Below, piece after piece: positions 7,035-15,395 of a DNA stretch of 30,726 bases. The stretch's first letter is position 1; the number at the start of each line of letters is the position of its first letter. The position numbers and the translations under genes are program-made. Location: contig CAZXVH010000061.1 in assembly GCA_964643965.1 (NCBI GenBank), positions 1 through 30,726 of the forward strand. The letters run 5' to 3'. Under the pieces are notes generated by a model. That model ran no database searches. It had not been told where the DNA came from and saw nothing but the letters and a program-made list of their open reading frames with translations. Source of the DNA: GCA-2746795 sp964643965 (lineage in GTDB: Bacteria > Chloroflexota > Anaerolineae > Promineifilales > Promineifilaceae).

Positions 7035-8027
7035 ATGAACGAACTAATCCCTGAAATCGACGCCTGGTTAGCCGCCGGCCAAAGCGCCATCGCCCTGGCC
7101 ACTGTCATTCAAACATGGGGGTCCGCGCCGCGCAAAGCCGGCGCCAAAATGGCCTTCACGGCCGACGACGCCATCAGCGGTTCCGTCAGCGGCGGCTGCG
7201 TGGAAGGAGCCGTCATCGAAGCAGGGCGGGAAGTGCTGGCCAACGGTGCGCCGCAGCTGCTGCATTTCGGCGTCGCCGACGAAACGGCCTGGGAAGTGGG
7301 CCTGGCTTGTGGTGGCACGATTGAGGTGTTTGTGGAACGGTTGGACCTGGACGCCTATGCCCTGCTGCGCGAACTGGCCTTACAAGACCAGGCCGGATTT
7401 TGCCTGACGGTGCTGCGCGGACCAGCGGCATGGCTGGGAGGCAAATGGATTGAGGCGCGTAACGGCCGTTCTCTCAATCAACTATCCCCCGCCCTCCGCC
7501 GCCAACTCACCGACCTGCCCGCCACCAGCCAGCGCCTTCACTTAAGCGACGAAGTAGAACTTTTTGTGGAACGGTTCCAGCCCGCCCCCACCCTCATCAT
7601 GGTCGGCGGCGTCCATATTGCCGTGGCGCTCACCCGCATGGCAAAAACGGTGGGCTACCGTACCATCGTCATCGACCCGCGCCGCGCCTTTGGCAGCGCC
7701 GAGCGCTTCCCCCACGCCGACCAACTGCTCCCCCTTTGGCCGCAAAAAGCATTTGCTGAACTAGAGATCACCCCGGAAACGGCCGTTGCCCTGCTCACCC
7801 ACGATCCCAAAATCGACGACCCCGCCCTGGAAATTGTGCTGCCCAGTCCTGCTTTCTACATCGGCGCTTTGGGCAGCCGCAAAACCCACGCCAAACGGTT
7901 GGAACGCTTACAACAAAAAGGCATAGACCCGGCTCAACTCGGCCGCATCCACGCCCCTATCGGTCTCAATCTCAACGCCCAAACCCCCGCGGAAATCGCC
8001 CTCTCCGTCCTCGCCGAAGTGGTACAC
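7035..8027 (+). CDS. XdhC/CoxI-family molybdoenzyme accessory protein, 3' end lost in the gap
   Basis: 331 residues are readable before the N run. The N-terminal XdhC_CoxI domain shows TVIQTWGSAPRKAGAKMAF and GSVSGGCVEGAVIE (49-62), with LACGGTIEVFVE near 95. The C-terminal Rossmann-like XdhC_C domain starts at LIMVGGVHIAVAL (about 187) and includes IDPRRAFGSAERFPHAD, ALLTHDPKIDDPAL, YIGALGSRKTHAKR and HAPIGLNLNAQTPAEIALSVLAEVV. Only a few residues should be missing at the end. XdhC proteins bind molybdenum cofactor and help insert its sulfurated form into xanthine dehydrogenase-like enzymes. No such enzyme or Moco gene is in the window, so the client is unknown. No strong ribosome-binding site precedes ATG 7035. 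Confidence 0.92.
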
Positions 8028-8127
8028 NNNNNNNNNNNNNNNNNNNNNNNNNNNNNNNNNNNNNNNNNNNNNNNNNNNNNNNNNNNNNNNNNNNNNNNNN
8101 NNNNNNNNNNNNNNNNNNNNNNNNNNN
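8028..8127. other. Assembly gap of 100 N
   Basis: Exactly 100 N, a usual placeholder for unknown length. It removes the 3' ends of two convergent genes. A short repetitive sequence borders its right side, which probably caused the break. Confidence 0.98.
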
Positions 8128-8168
8128 CCTGAGCCGTTCCCTGAGCCGTTCCCTGAGCCTGTCGAAGG
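8128..8168 (-). repeat. CTTCGACAGGCTCAGGG-type dispersed repeat at the gap edge
   Basis: On the minus strand the sequence reads CCCTTCGACAGGCTCAGGGA, then two further copies of the 12-mer ACGGCTCAGGGA. This family of short repeats is frequent in environmental bacterial genomes. Here it lies in frame in the LysM gene and encodes the glycine-rich tail TGSGNGSGNGS. A decayed copy (TTTCGACAAGTTCAAG) lies near 8731. Confidence 0.75.
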
Positions 8169-8555
8169 GATAGTCAGAACCTGCCCCACTTCCACATGGT
8201 TGACATTGATGATGCCATTGGCCTGGGCCAGAACGGCCGTTTGCAGACCATAATTGGTGGCAATGCGGAAGAGCGTATCGCCAGGCTGCACCACGTAACT
8301 GGTTGAGCCACCATTGACCGACGCCTCGGCCACGCCAGGAATAACCAACGCCTGCCCCACTTCAATATGATCATAGTTCCAAATGCCATTGCTCTCAGCG
8401 ATGGCCTGCATGGTGACGCCATGCTGTACGGCAATCTTGTAAAGGGTGTCACCCGGCTGCACCACATACACGTTGTCGGCCAAAACGGCCGGCGCAAAAG
8501 CCAGAGAAAGCGCCAACACTACCAGAATCAGGAAAGGGAGAAAACGAGTTTTCAT
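8128..8555 (-). CDS. Secreted protein with two LysM domains, C terminus lost in the gap
   Basis: About 142 residues are readable. A signal peptide (MKTRFLPFLILVVLALSLAF, cleavage near APAVLA) precedes LysM 1 (YVVQPGDTLYKIAVQHGV, IAESNGIWNYDHIEVGQALVIP) and LysM 2 (YVVQPGDTLFRIATNYGL, LAQANGIINVNHVEVGQVLTIP). A Gly/Ser/Asn tail follows. LysM modules bind N-acetylglucosamine polymers, so the product should act at the cell wall or outside the cell. A third LysM or a catalytic domain may follow in the gap. ATG 8555 has AGGTG 5 bases upstream. It is convergent with the XdhC-family gene. Confidence 0.88.
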
Positions 8556-8754
8556 GCTGCACCTTTAGGGACAGGGGATATGATTATGTCTACAAAGCAG
8601 TTGCCGGTATGATAACATGATTTGTCAAGATGGGAAAGACAGAGGGCGCACAGAAACATACGGAGAGGGTAAAGAGAAAATATAACAATGCAGCTATTTG
8701 TCGCAATCTGTGTGCAGCGGCGGCTGAGTCTTTCGACAAGTTCAAGAACCGCCT

Positions 8755-10140
8755 TTACTCTGCCAAAACGAGGAAGCCATCTTTATCCAGAAAACCCAAC
8801 TGGCCGGTGAAATACCAGCCATGTTCGCCGTCCGGCCCCACGCGCAACTTGTCAACGGCCGTTTCTGGCTGTCGCCAATACGTTTGCATAACTTGTGGCC
8901 CCTTGACGATAACCTCGCCGATTTCGCCGGGAGGCAGTTCTTCCGTACCCAGGCCGGCGTCAGCAATCATGACCTGCGTGTCTGGCAGGGGCAGCCCCAG
9001 GGTATTGGCCCGTCGATTTTGCAATGGATTCATAGTGGCGATGGCGCAGGTTTCCGGTTGACCAAACGTTTCGATGAGGCGAATATCCCGGTAAGCGGCC
9101 AGTTCTCTTTGCGTTTCCGGGGGCAGAAGGCCGGAACTGATGATTTGTTGCAATGATTTCAACGCGCCCGGATATTTATAGGCGCAGGCAGCCAGATGGG
9201 TGAGCATGGCCGGGGTGGCCGGCAGCACGTTGATACGGTATTGGTGGATGGCCTGGATAATTTGCTCAGGTTGCAGCAGATTGTGCAGGATAATGAGGGT
9301 ACTACCAGCAAAGATGCCGGCATTCAAGGCCACCGTCAGGCCAAAAGCGTGGGAAAAGGGCACCACCGCCAGCCGCCGGTCGCTGCTATGATTGGTTTGG
9401 CACCAGGCGTTAACGGCCGTTGCGTTTGCCGCCAAATTACGATGGGTAAGCTGCACCCCGGCCGGCCGGTTGGCCCGAAAATGGCTGTAGAGCAAAACGG
9501 CCGTATCCATGGTTGACACTTCAATTAGTTTGAGGGTGGCAATATTTTTATAGGAAACCTTGTCAAAGGGGATGGTAGATAAGCTTTCTTGAGGGCGAAA
9601 AAGTTGGGTGAGGGGTGACGTACCCAGAGAGACGCGCCGGGTCTGCCAGGGAAGATAAGCTTCAATGTCGGTGTAAATTAGGCGCTCCAGGGGTAACGGC
9701 CGTTGCTGGGCGGCCAAACGCTCCTGTACTTTCTCCGTGGTAATGATGGTTTTGCTGCCGGAATCTAACAGAATCTCTTCCAGGTGACGGCTGGCATAAC
9801 GCCCTTCCGCGCAGACGGCAATGGCGCCCAAGCGCCACACCGCGTTGATGGCGATGATAAATTGGGGGCAGTTGGGCAGCATAATCGCCACCCGGTCTCC
9901 CTTTTTCAGACCGAGGCGCTGCAAACCGGCGGCAAACTGGTAGACTGCCATGTTGAGCTCTTTGTAACTGTATTTTGCCGCCGCCAAAGCACGACCACCG
10001 GCCGCAGCAAAGATAACGGCCGTTTCTTTGGCATACTTGTGCGCCGTGTGTACCAATAAATGGTCAACCGGCGAAACCGGGTAACTTAACGAGGAGGGGA
10101 TACCGTTGTCGTAATAGGTGGACCAAGTTTTTGTCATCAT
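8755..10140 (-). CDS. Truncated acyl-CoA ligase-like (ANL superfamily) protein, probably not catalytic
   Basis: The 461 residues follow the AMP-binding domain of acyl-CoA/aryl-CoA ligases: YSYKELNMAVYQFAAGLQRLGLKKGDRVAIMLPN, LTHRNLAAN, PFSHAFGLTVALNAGIFAGSTL, LPATPAML, LGLPLPDTQVMIAD, ELPPGEIGEVIVKGPQVMQTYW. Three essentials are altered. The phosphate loop, normally TSGTTGxPKG, reads SHFRANRPAG (219-228). The TGD motif reads TGQ (445-447). The protein ends at DGFLVLAE, just where the hinge and the roughly 100-residue C-terminal domain should begin. TAA is followed by a decayed CTTGTCGAAAG-type repeat. GAGG lies 6 bases before ATG 10140. It could be a decaying gene or a pseudoenzyme that binds ligand; the frame is intact over 1.4 kb, which argues for recent truncation or for selection. 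Confidence 0.85.
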   Translation of the reverse strand: MMTKTWSTYYDNGIPSSLSYPVSPVDHLLVHTAHKYAKETAVIFAAAGGRALAAAKYSYKELNMAVYQFAAGLQRLGLKKGDRVAIMLPNCPQFIIAINAVWRLGAIAVCAEGRYASRHLEEILLDSGSKTIITTEKVQERLAAQQRPLPLERLIYTDIEAYLPWQTRRVSLGTSPLTQLFRPQESLSTIPFDKVSYKNIATLKLIEVSTMDTAVLLYSHFRANRPAGVQLTHRNLAANATAVNAWCQTNHSSDRRLAVVPFSHAFGLTVALNAGIFAGSTLIILHNLLQPEQIIQAIHQYRINVLPATPAMLTHLAACAYKYPGALKSLQQIISSGLLPPETQRELAAYRDIRLIETFGQPETCAIATMNPLQNRRANTLGLPLPDTQVMIADAGLGTEELPPGEIGEVIVKGPQVMQTYWRQPETAVDKLRVGPDGEHGWYFTGQLGFLDKDGFLVLAE

Positions 10141-10322
10141 AGCCTACCTCATAATAAAGGAATAGGGCGCGATAATTAAGGGATGGCAGCAAAGATTCCT
10201 TTTCTATTGGAAAATAGGTAATTTGTACTATGTATGATCCTATTATAGACAGAAGAGGGGGGCGTCGTAAAGACACATTGTGTGGATAGGTGTGTGTAAG
10301 CTTTATTGATAAGCCGAGTTTG

Positions 10323-10354
10323 CACGCCCACGTGCAAAAGGGCGCGTGGGCGTG
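10323..10354 (-). terminator. 10-bp inverted repeat downstream of galE
   Basis: CACGCCCACG (10323-10332) pairs perfectly with CGTGGGCGTG (10345-10354) across 12 bases. It lies in the 299-base space between the ligase start and the galE stop, on the exit side of galE. There is no T run after it on the minus strand, so terminator function is weakly supported. Otherwise the space 10141-10439 holds only AT-rich sequence upstream of the ligase gene. Confidence 0.4.
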
Positions 10355-10439
10355 GGGGCACAAAAAGCGGCGCCCCGCTCTGCGTCAACAAAATCTAGGG
10401 GCGCTGCAACCATTGGCTTCCCACAAGGCGTACAAAGCC

Positions 10440-11453
10440 TCACGCTTCATAACCATTCGGGTTTTGCAACTGCCAGCGCCAGGCGTCGACGCACATGTCG
10501 TCCAGGCTCAACTGCGCCCGCCAATCCAACTCGGCCGCCGCCTTGTGCGGATCAGCATAGGCAGCCACCACGTCGCCGGGACGACGATCAGACAGCACAT
10601 ACGGGATTTTCTGGCCGGTGGCCTGCTCAAACGCCTGGATCACCTCCAGCACGGTGGAGCCTTTGCCGGTTCCCAGGTTATAGGCCACAGCGCCCGGCTT
10701 GTCGGCCAGCTTATCCAGCGCTTTGAGATGTCCCCGCGCCAGGTCTACCACATGGATGTAATCTCGAATGCAGGTGCCATCCCGGGTGGGATAATCGGCG
10801 CCAAAGACGCGCAGCTGCGGCAGTTTACCTACCGCCACCTGCGTGATAAAAGGTACCAGGTTGTTGGGGATGCCGTTGGGGTCTTCGCCGATGCGTCCAC
10901 TGGGATGAGCGCCCACTGGATTGAAATAACGCAGCAAGATGATGTTCCACTCGTGGTCAGCAGCGTATACATCCTGGAGCATCATCTCAATCATCCATTT
11001 GGTGCGCCCATATGGACTGTACGCCATGGTGGGAAAATCTTCGGTGATGGGGGTGCGCTCCGGTTCGCCATAGACCGTACACGAGGAGCTAAACACGATG
11101 TCCTTGACGCCATGCCGGGCCATGACTTTGCCTAAAACGGCCGTTCCCGCCAAATTGTTTTCGTAATAGAGCAGCGGCTTTTCCACCGATTCACCCACCG
11201 CCTTCAGCCCGGCAAAATGAATCACAGCGTCAATGGCATGGCTGCGGAAAATATCATCTAACCCGGCTTCATCCAGCAAATCTGTTTTGTAAAAGGTAAC
11301 GGTTTTGCCCGCCAATGCTTCCACCCGCCGCAGCGCTTCTTCTTTGCTGTTCGACAGGTTGTCTACCACCACCACCTCATGCCCGGCGGCCAATAATTCC
11401 ACGACGGTATGGCTGCCGATGTAACCCGCGCCGCCTGTGACTAAAATGTTCAT
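10440..11453 (-). CDS. galE: UDP-glucose 4-epimerase
   Basis: 337 residues, normal for GalE, an extended short-chain dehydrogenase that interconverts UDP-glucose and UDP-galactose with bound NAD. The NAD motif GGAGYIG is at 7-13, SSSCTVYG at 122-129, and the catalytic Y148-x3-K152 in YSPYGRTK. LLRYFNPVGAHPSGRIGEDP, NNLVPFI, VFGADYPTRDGTCIRDYIHVVDLA and YNLGTGKGSTVLEV follow as in true GalE. ATG 11453 has GAAGG 5 bases upstream. The gene supplies sugar nucleotides for polysaccharide or glycolipid. It lies 86 bases downstream of pabBC in the same direction, separated by a CACGCATCACGC-type repeat. Confidence 0.96.
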   Translation of the reverse strand: MNILVTGGAGYIGSHTVVELLAAGHEVVVVDNLSNSKEEALRRVEALAGKTVTFYKTDLLDEAGLDDIFRSHAIDAVIHFAGLKAVGESVEKPLLYYENNLAGTAVLGKVMARHGVKDIVFSSSCTVYGEPERTPITEDFPTMAYSPYGRTKWMIEMMLQDVYAADHEWNIILLRYFNPVGAHPSGRIGEDPNGIPNNLVPFITQVAVGKLPQLRVFGADYPTRDGTCIRDYIHVVDLARGHLKALDKLADKPGAVAYNLGTGKGSTVLEVIQAFEQATGQKIPYVLSDRRPGDVVAAYADPHKAAAELDWRAQLSLDDMCVDAWRWQLQNPNGYEA

Positions 11454-11539
11454 AAGTACCTTCTTGTTTTTGTATTTTTCATGATGTGTGAAGCGTAATA
11501 CGCAAGGTTTTCACGCATCACGCACCACGCCTCAACTTT

Positions 11540-13267
11540 TCATTTGTCTACGAACTGTACTTCACGCCAACCGCGCACGGCGTTGATTAAAAAGATAGCA
11601 TCGGCCTGTAACAAATCCTCTTTCGACAGCACTTTTTCCCGCAAACGGCCGTTTGCCAACAATTCTTCGCGGTAAGTGCCAGCCAGCAAGCCGCATGATA
11701 GCGGCGGCGTCACCATCTCGCCCGCTATTTGGGCCACGATATTGGCGCTGCTGGCCTCCGTTACCTCGCCGCGCTCATTCCACAAAATCACCTCGTCGCA
11801 GTCCGGGCGCGTAGCTTTAGCCTGGGTGTACACGTCCCGCTGCGTCGTCTTGTGGTACAAAAAGAGAGTATCTGTCTGAACCGGCGCCACCGCCAGCCCC
11901 GCCCGCACTGGCGCCGGTATCTGCCCAGCCGCCAATGGCGCACTCTCCACCGTCCACTGCCCACTGTCCACTGATAGCAGCAGGCGCACCTTACTCGGCT
12001 CCGTCAACGAGTGCGCCGCCCTCAACAAGGTCTCGCTAACGGCCGATTCCTCCACCTCCAGCCCAAAATAAACCGCCGACCGCCGCAGCCGCTCTACGTG
12101 CCGCTGTAATAAAAAGTAACCGTCATCCGGCGTCCATAACAGCGTTTCCAGCAGGGCAAACGGCGCTTGTTTTGGGGCCAATATCTGCGCTTTGAGCAGG
12201 CATTCCTCATATTCCGCCTCGGCGTCTGAATCCCACACCACGCCAGAGCCAATGTGGTAAACGGCCGTTTCCTTTTGCCGATCCAGCGTCACCGTGCGAA
12301 TCGCCACATTAAACTGCGCCTGGCGCTCCGGCGTGATAAAGCCAATGGCCCCCGTGTAAACGCCGCGAGCCGCCGGTTCCAGTTCCTTGATAATTTCCAT
12401 GGTGCGCATTTTGGGCGCGCCGGTGATAGAGGCGCAGGGAAACATCGCCTGGAAAATCTCGGTCAGCGACGCCCCGGTTCGCGCCGTCACCGTCGAGGTC
12501 ATTTGCAGCACGGTAGGATAGCGGGCCACGTCAAACAAGCTGGGCACGGCCACGCTGCCGGTTTCGGCCACCCGCCCCATGTCGTTGCGGATCATGTCTA
12601 CAATCATCACATTTTCCGCCCGATTTTTCTCTGACTGGTGCAGCCAGGCCATGTTGGCCTCATCTTCGGCCAGGGTCAGCCCACGAACGGCCGTTCCCTT
12701 CATAGGTTTTGAGGTCAGCAGATCGCCATCCAGGGTGAAAAACAGTTCGGGCGAAGCGGAGCAAAGCACATGCCGCCCGGTATCGACATAGGCGGCATAA
12801 CCTCCCGGTTGGGCCGAGGCCAACTCCGCAAACAGCGCCCAGGGATCGCCCCGAAAGGACGTTTTCAGCGGAAACGTGTAGTTAACCTGGTAAGTATAAC
12901 CGGCTGCGATCTGCACTTTGATGCGTTCTATATTCGCGGCGTACACATCTGGCCCCACCGCCCCCTGCCACTGCCCCAACCGGTAGCCAACTGACAGGCG
13001 GTTGGCCAAGGCGGGAGTCTGTATGGGCTGCTCATACAAGCCAAACCAGAGCAGCGGCGGCGCGTCATCCGGCGCGGGATGTACGGCCAGGCCAAAGGCG
13101 GCGGAAGCTTCGTAGCTGAGGAAACCGGCGGCGTAGAGATTTTGGGTGAAAACGGCCGTTTCCACCTCCCGCAGCGCCGCCATCACCTCATCTGGTTCTC
13201 GTACACACACAACCCGCACCGGCTCCTCAAATATGAGCCACTGCGAGCCATCTTGAATAACAACCAT
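11540..13267 (-). CDS. pabBC: Fused aminodeoxychorismate synthase component I and aminodeoxychorismate lyase (PabB-PabC)
   Basis: 575 residues in two enzymes of p-aminobenzoate synthesis for folate. Residues about 1-365 are PabB: GYTYQVNYTFPL, SASPELFF, SKPMKGTAVRG, NRAENVMIVDMIRND, FPCASITGAPKMRTMEII, YTGAIGF and the IGSGVVWDSDAEAEYEECLLKA end. Residues about 370-575 are PabC, a fold-IV PLP lyase: LLETLLWTPDDGYFLL, RHVERLRRSAVYFG, K473 in YHKTTQRD as the likely PLP lysine, ASSANI and FLINAVRGWREVQFV. Such fusions are known in several phyla. A short intergenic-type repeat lies in frame at residues 432-442 (SVDSGQWTVES). No good ribosome-binding site precedes ATG 13267. PabA must be elsewhere. 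Confidence 0.95.
   Translation of the reverse strand: MVVIQDGSQWLIFEEPVRVVCVREPDEVMAALREVETAVFTQNLYAAGFLSYEASAAFGLAVHPAPDDAPPLLWFGLYEQPIQTPALANRLSVGYRLGQWQGAVGPDVYAANIERIKVQIAAGYTYQVNYTFPLKTSFRGDPWALFAELASAQPGGYAAYVDTGRHVLCSASPELFFTLDGDLLTSKPMKGTAVRGLTLAEDEANMAWLHQSEKNRAENVMIVDMIRNDMGRVAETGSVAVPSLFDVARYPTVLQMTSTVTARTGASLTEIFQAMFPCASITGAPKMRTMEIIKELEPAARGVYTGAIGFITPERQAQFNVAIRTVTLDRQKETAVYHIGSGVVWDSDAEAEYEECLLKAQILAPKQAPFALLETLLWTPDDGYFLLQRHVERLRRSAVYFGLEVEESAVSETLLRAAHSLTEPSKVRLLLSVDSGQWTVESAPLAAGQIPAPVRAGLAVAPVQTDTLFLYHKTTQRDVYTQAKATRPDCDEVILWNERGEVTEASSANIVAQIAGEMVTPPLSCGLLAGTYREELLANGRLREKVLSKEDLLQADAIFLINAVRGWREVQFVDK
11944..11974 (-). repeat. CAGTGGACAGTGGGCAGTGG-type repeat inside pabBC
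   Basis: On the minus strand TCAGTGGACAGTGGGCAGTGG and the following bases encode S432 to S442 in the lyase half. The same degenerate 7-8 bp unit (CAGTGGA / CAGTGAA) forms intergenic arrays at 15629-15655, 20041-20064 and 26661-26732. The insert keeps the frame and falls between conserved blocks of the lyase domain. Confidence 0.75.
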
Positions 13268-13341
13268 ATCGATTGACGAGTTACGATTGATGATTGAGAT
13301 TCACTGCAAATCGTTAATCAAAAATCAACAATCCAAAATCC

Positions 13342-14178
13342 TTACAAATCCGGTTTATGCTCTTGCCCCTGCCCCAAGGCGATGGAGCGCTGGTAGGCCG
13401 CCCAAATGCCCCGCGAAATGACGGTGCGCAGCCCGCCTTTTTCCATGTGGTAGAGCGCCTCGGCCGTGGTGCCGCCGGGCGATGTCACCTGGTTGCGCAG
13501 CTCCGCCACATGTTTGTTAGAGCGTTTGGCAAATTCCACCGAGCCTAACATGGTCTGCGTGACCAACTGCTGGGCCACATGGCGCGAAAAACCCATGTGG
13601 ACGCCGGCGTCGATCATCGCTTCCATCATCATAAACACGTAACCGGGGCCGGAGCCGCTGAGAGCGGTGGCCATGTCCAGGTAGCGCTCATCGCTCATGA
13701 ATATCTCTTCGCCCAACGAGCCTAAAATGGCCTGCGCCTGCTGTTTGTGCAGGTCGCTAATCTCCGGCGTACCGGTCCACACGGTGATGCCCTGCCCGAT
13801 TTGGGCGGGCGTATTGGGCATAGCCCGCACCACAGAAGCGTGGGCCACCCCATTTGCCAGTTTGTGAATAGGAACCCCCGCCACGATGGAGAGCAGTAAA
13901 TCCTGCCGCCGCAAATGGCCGCGTATGCCTGGCATGACGGCCTCCAGGTTTTGTGGCTTAAACGAGAAGACGATAATTTGTCCCTCTTCGGCCGCGCTGG
14001 CGTTGTCGGACATGGTGAGAACGCCGTGCCGTTCGTGTAAATATTTGAGGCGGGCCTGCCACGGATCAGAGGCGATGATTTGATTGGGAATGACGATGTT
14101 CTGGTCGAGCAAGCCGCGGATCATGGCTTCTGCCATGGTGCCGCTGCCGATGAAGGCGATTTTTTTATCGGTAAACAT
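13342..14178 (-). CDS. proC: Pyrroline-5-carboxylate reductase
   Basis: 278 residues, the usual size. It reduces 1-pyrroline-5-carboxylate to proline with NAD(P)H in the cytosol. The Rossmann motif is IAFIGSGTMAEAMIRGL (7-23). VFSFKPQ near 70, SIVAGVPI near 98 and VVRAMPNTPAQIGQG near 117 follow. The C-terminal dimer domain shows ATALSGSGPGYVFMMMEAMIDAGVHMG and the signature QVTSPGGTTAEALYHMEKGGLR. ATG 14178 has AAGG 5 bases upstream. Spaces on both sides are filled by GATTGACGATTG-type repeats, so it may or may not share a transcript with its neighbours. Confidence 0.96.
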   Translation of the reverse strand: MFTDKKIAFIGSGTMAEAMIRGLLDQNIVIPNQIIASDPWQARLKYLHERHGVLTMSDNASAAEEGQIIVFSFKPQNLEAVMPGIRGHLRRQDLLLSIVAGVPIHKLANGVAHASVVRAMPNTPAQIGQGITVWTGTPEISDLHKQQAQAILGSLGEEIFMSDERYLDMATALSGSGPGYVFMMMEAMIDAGVHMGFSRHVAQQLVTQTMLGSVEFAKRSNKHVAELRNQVTSPGGTTAEALYHMEKGGLRTVISRGIWAAYQRSIALGQGQEHKPDL

Positions 14179-14187
14179 AGCTGCCTT

Positions 14188-14275
14188 GTTGATTGACGAT
14201 TGTGGATTGACGATTGTGGATTAACGATTGACGATTGTCATGCGGCCAATCGTCAATCCAAAATCTTAAATCGTA
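14188..14275. repeat. GATTGACGATTGTG tandem repeat ending in a 12-bp hairpin
   Basis: Degenerate copies of GATTGACGATTGTG fill the space between proC and the enolase gene. The last copy GATTGACGATTG (14226-14237) pairs perfectly with CAATCGTCAATC (14247-14258) over a 9-base loop. There is no T run. Related sequence fills 13268-13335 between pabBC and proC. Confidence 0.8.
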
Positions 14276-15390
14276 AATACTTTCTGTTGTTGGGTAACGG
14301 CCGTTACCCGTTCCTCATCTACTTCAATACCCAGGCCAGGGCCGGTGGGAACCGTAATGGTACTGTCTTCGGCATTTAATGTAAAGCGGGTGGCGATGTC
14401 ATGGTGGTAATACCGTTCGGTGGCAGAGATGTCACCGGGCAGCGAAAAGCCAGGCAGCGAAGCCAGCGCCAGTTGCGCCGCCCGCCCCACCCCCGTTTCC
14501 AACATGCCGCCCACCCACAAGCCAATGCCTTGAGCGCGGGCCAGATCATGAATCCGGCGGGCTTCCGTCCAGCCAGAAACCCGCGCCGGTTTGACGTTGA
14601 TGATGTCGCAGGCGCCCACGGCCAGAGCATAACGAGCGTGATCCAGCGAGGTGATGCTTTCATCCAGGCACAGCGGCGTTTTGATGAGCGGGCGCAGTTG
14701 GCTGTGGTCGTAGATGTCTTCATGGCCTAAGGGCTGCTCAATCATGAGCAAGTTGAGCTCATCCATGGCCTGGAACAGGGGGGCGTCGTCCAGGCGGTAA
14801 GCGGAGTTGGCGTCCAGCATAATCAAGGTATTGGGGAAATGCTGGCGGGCGGCGCGGGCCAATTCCAGATCGTGGCCGGGTTTGATTTTGAGCTTGATCC
14901 GGCCGTAACCTTTGGCCAAATTCTCGGCGATCACGTCCATGGTGGCGGCGATGGTGGGTTGTGTGCCAATGCTGATGCCCACTTTGACGCGCTCTTTGGG
15001 CGCTTCAGCATAAGGCTCCGCCAGTTTTTGCGCCAATGATAATTTATCTCGTTGGGCGGTGATGTCCCAGGCGGCCTGATCCAGCGCCGCTTTTGCCAAG
15101 GGATGGCCGCGCACGGAGCGCAGCCAACCGGTCACATCTTCTGGCTCCTGCAGCGCTTTGCCCAACACCAGGGGGATGAGATAGTCGCTTAAGATGTGCC
15201 AGGCGGTCTGGGTGGTTTCGTAGCTGTAGCCGGGCGCGGCCGAAGCCACGCATTCGCCCCAGCCCACCAGCCCCTCGGCGTACAGCTTGAGGATGAGGCA
15301 TTCCCGGTCATACGCCATGCCAAAGCTGGTGCCAAAGGGGCTAACGAGGGGCATGGCGATGTGGAAGAGGTCGATACGTTCAAGTTTCAT
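14266..15390 (-). CDS. Enolase-superfamily N-succinylamino acid racemase / o-succinylbenzoate synthase
   Basis: 374 residues of the MenC type 2 / NSAR group. Key residues are K166-x-K168 in RIKLKIKPG, metal ligands D193 (MLDANSAY), E218 (MIEQPLG) and D243 (CLDESI), and K267 in NVKPARVSG, with GGMLETGVGRA near 295. Enzymes of this group do o-succinylbenzoate synthesis for menaquinone, racemisation of N-succinyl amino acids, or both. No other men gene is in the window. A GNAT acyltransferase lies next upstream on the same strand, across the repeat array. That arrangement matches the NSAR plus succinyltransferase pair described in Geobacillus for D- to L-amino acid conversion, so I favour NSAR. 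AGGA lies 6 bases before ATG 15390, inside the start of the repeat array. Confidence 0.88.
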   Translation of the reverse strand: MKLERIDLFHIAMPLVSPFGTSFGMAYDRECLILKLYAEGLVGWGECVASAAPGYSYETTQTAWHILSDYLIPLVLGKALQEPEDVTGWLRSVRGHPLAKAALDQAAWDITAQRDKLSLAQKLAEPYAEAPKERVKVGISIGTQPTIAATMDVIAENLAKGYGRIKLKIKPGHDLELARAARQHFPNTLIMLDANSAYRLDDAPLFQAMDELNLLMIEQPLGHEDIYDHSQLRPLIKTPLCLDESITSLDHARYALAVGACDIINVKPARVSGWTEARRIHDLARAQGIGLWVGGMLETGVGRAAQLALASLPGFSLPGDISATERYYHHDIATRFTLNAEDSTITVPTGPGLGIEVDEERVTAVTQQQKVFTI

Positions 15391-15395
15391 AGGTA

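Noticed and set aside
10290..11135. 281-codon plus-strand frame
   Set aside because: It is antisense to galE, which has every family motif, and its own translation resembles nothing.
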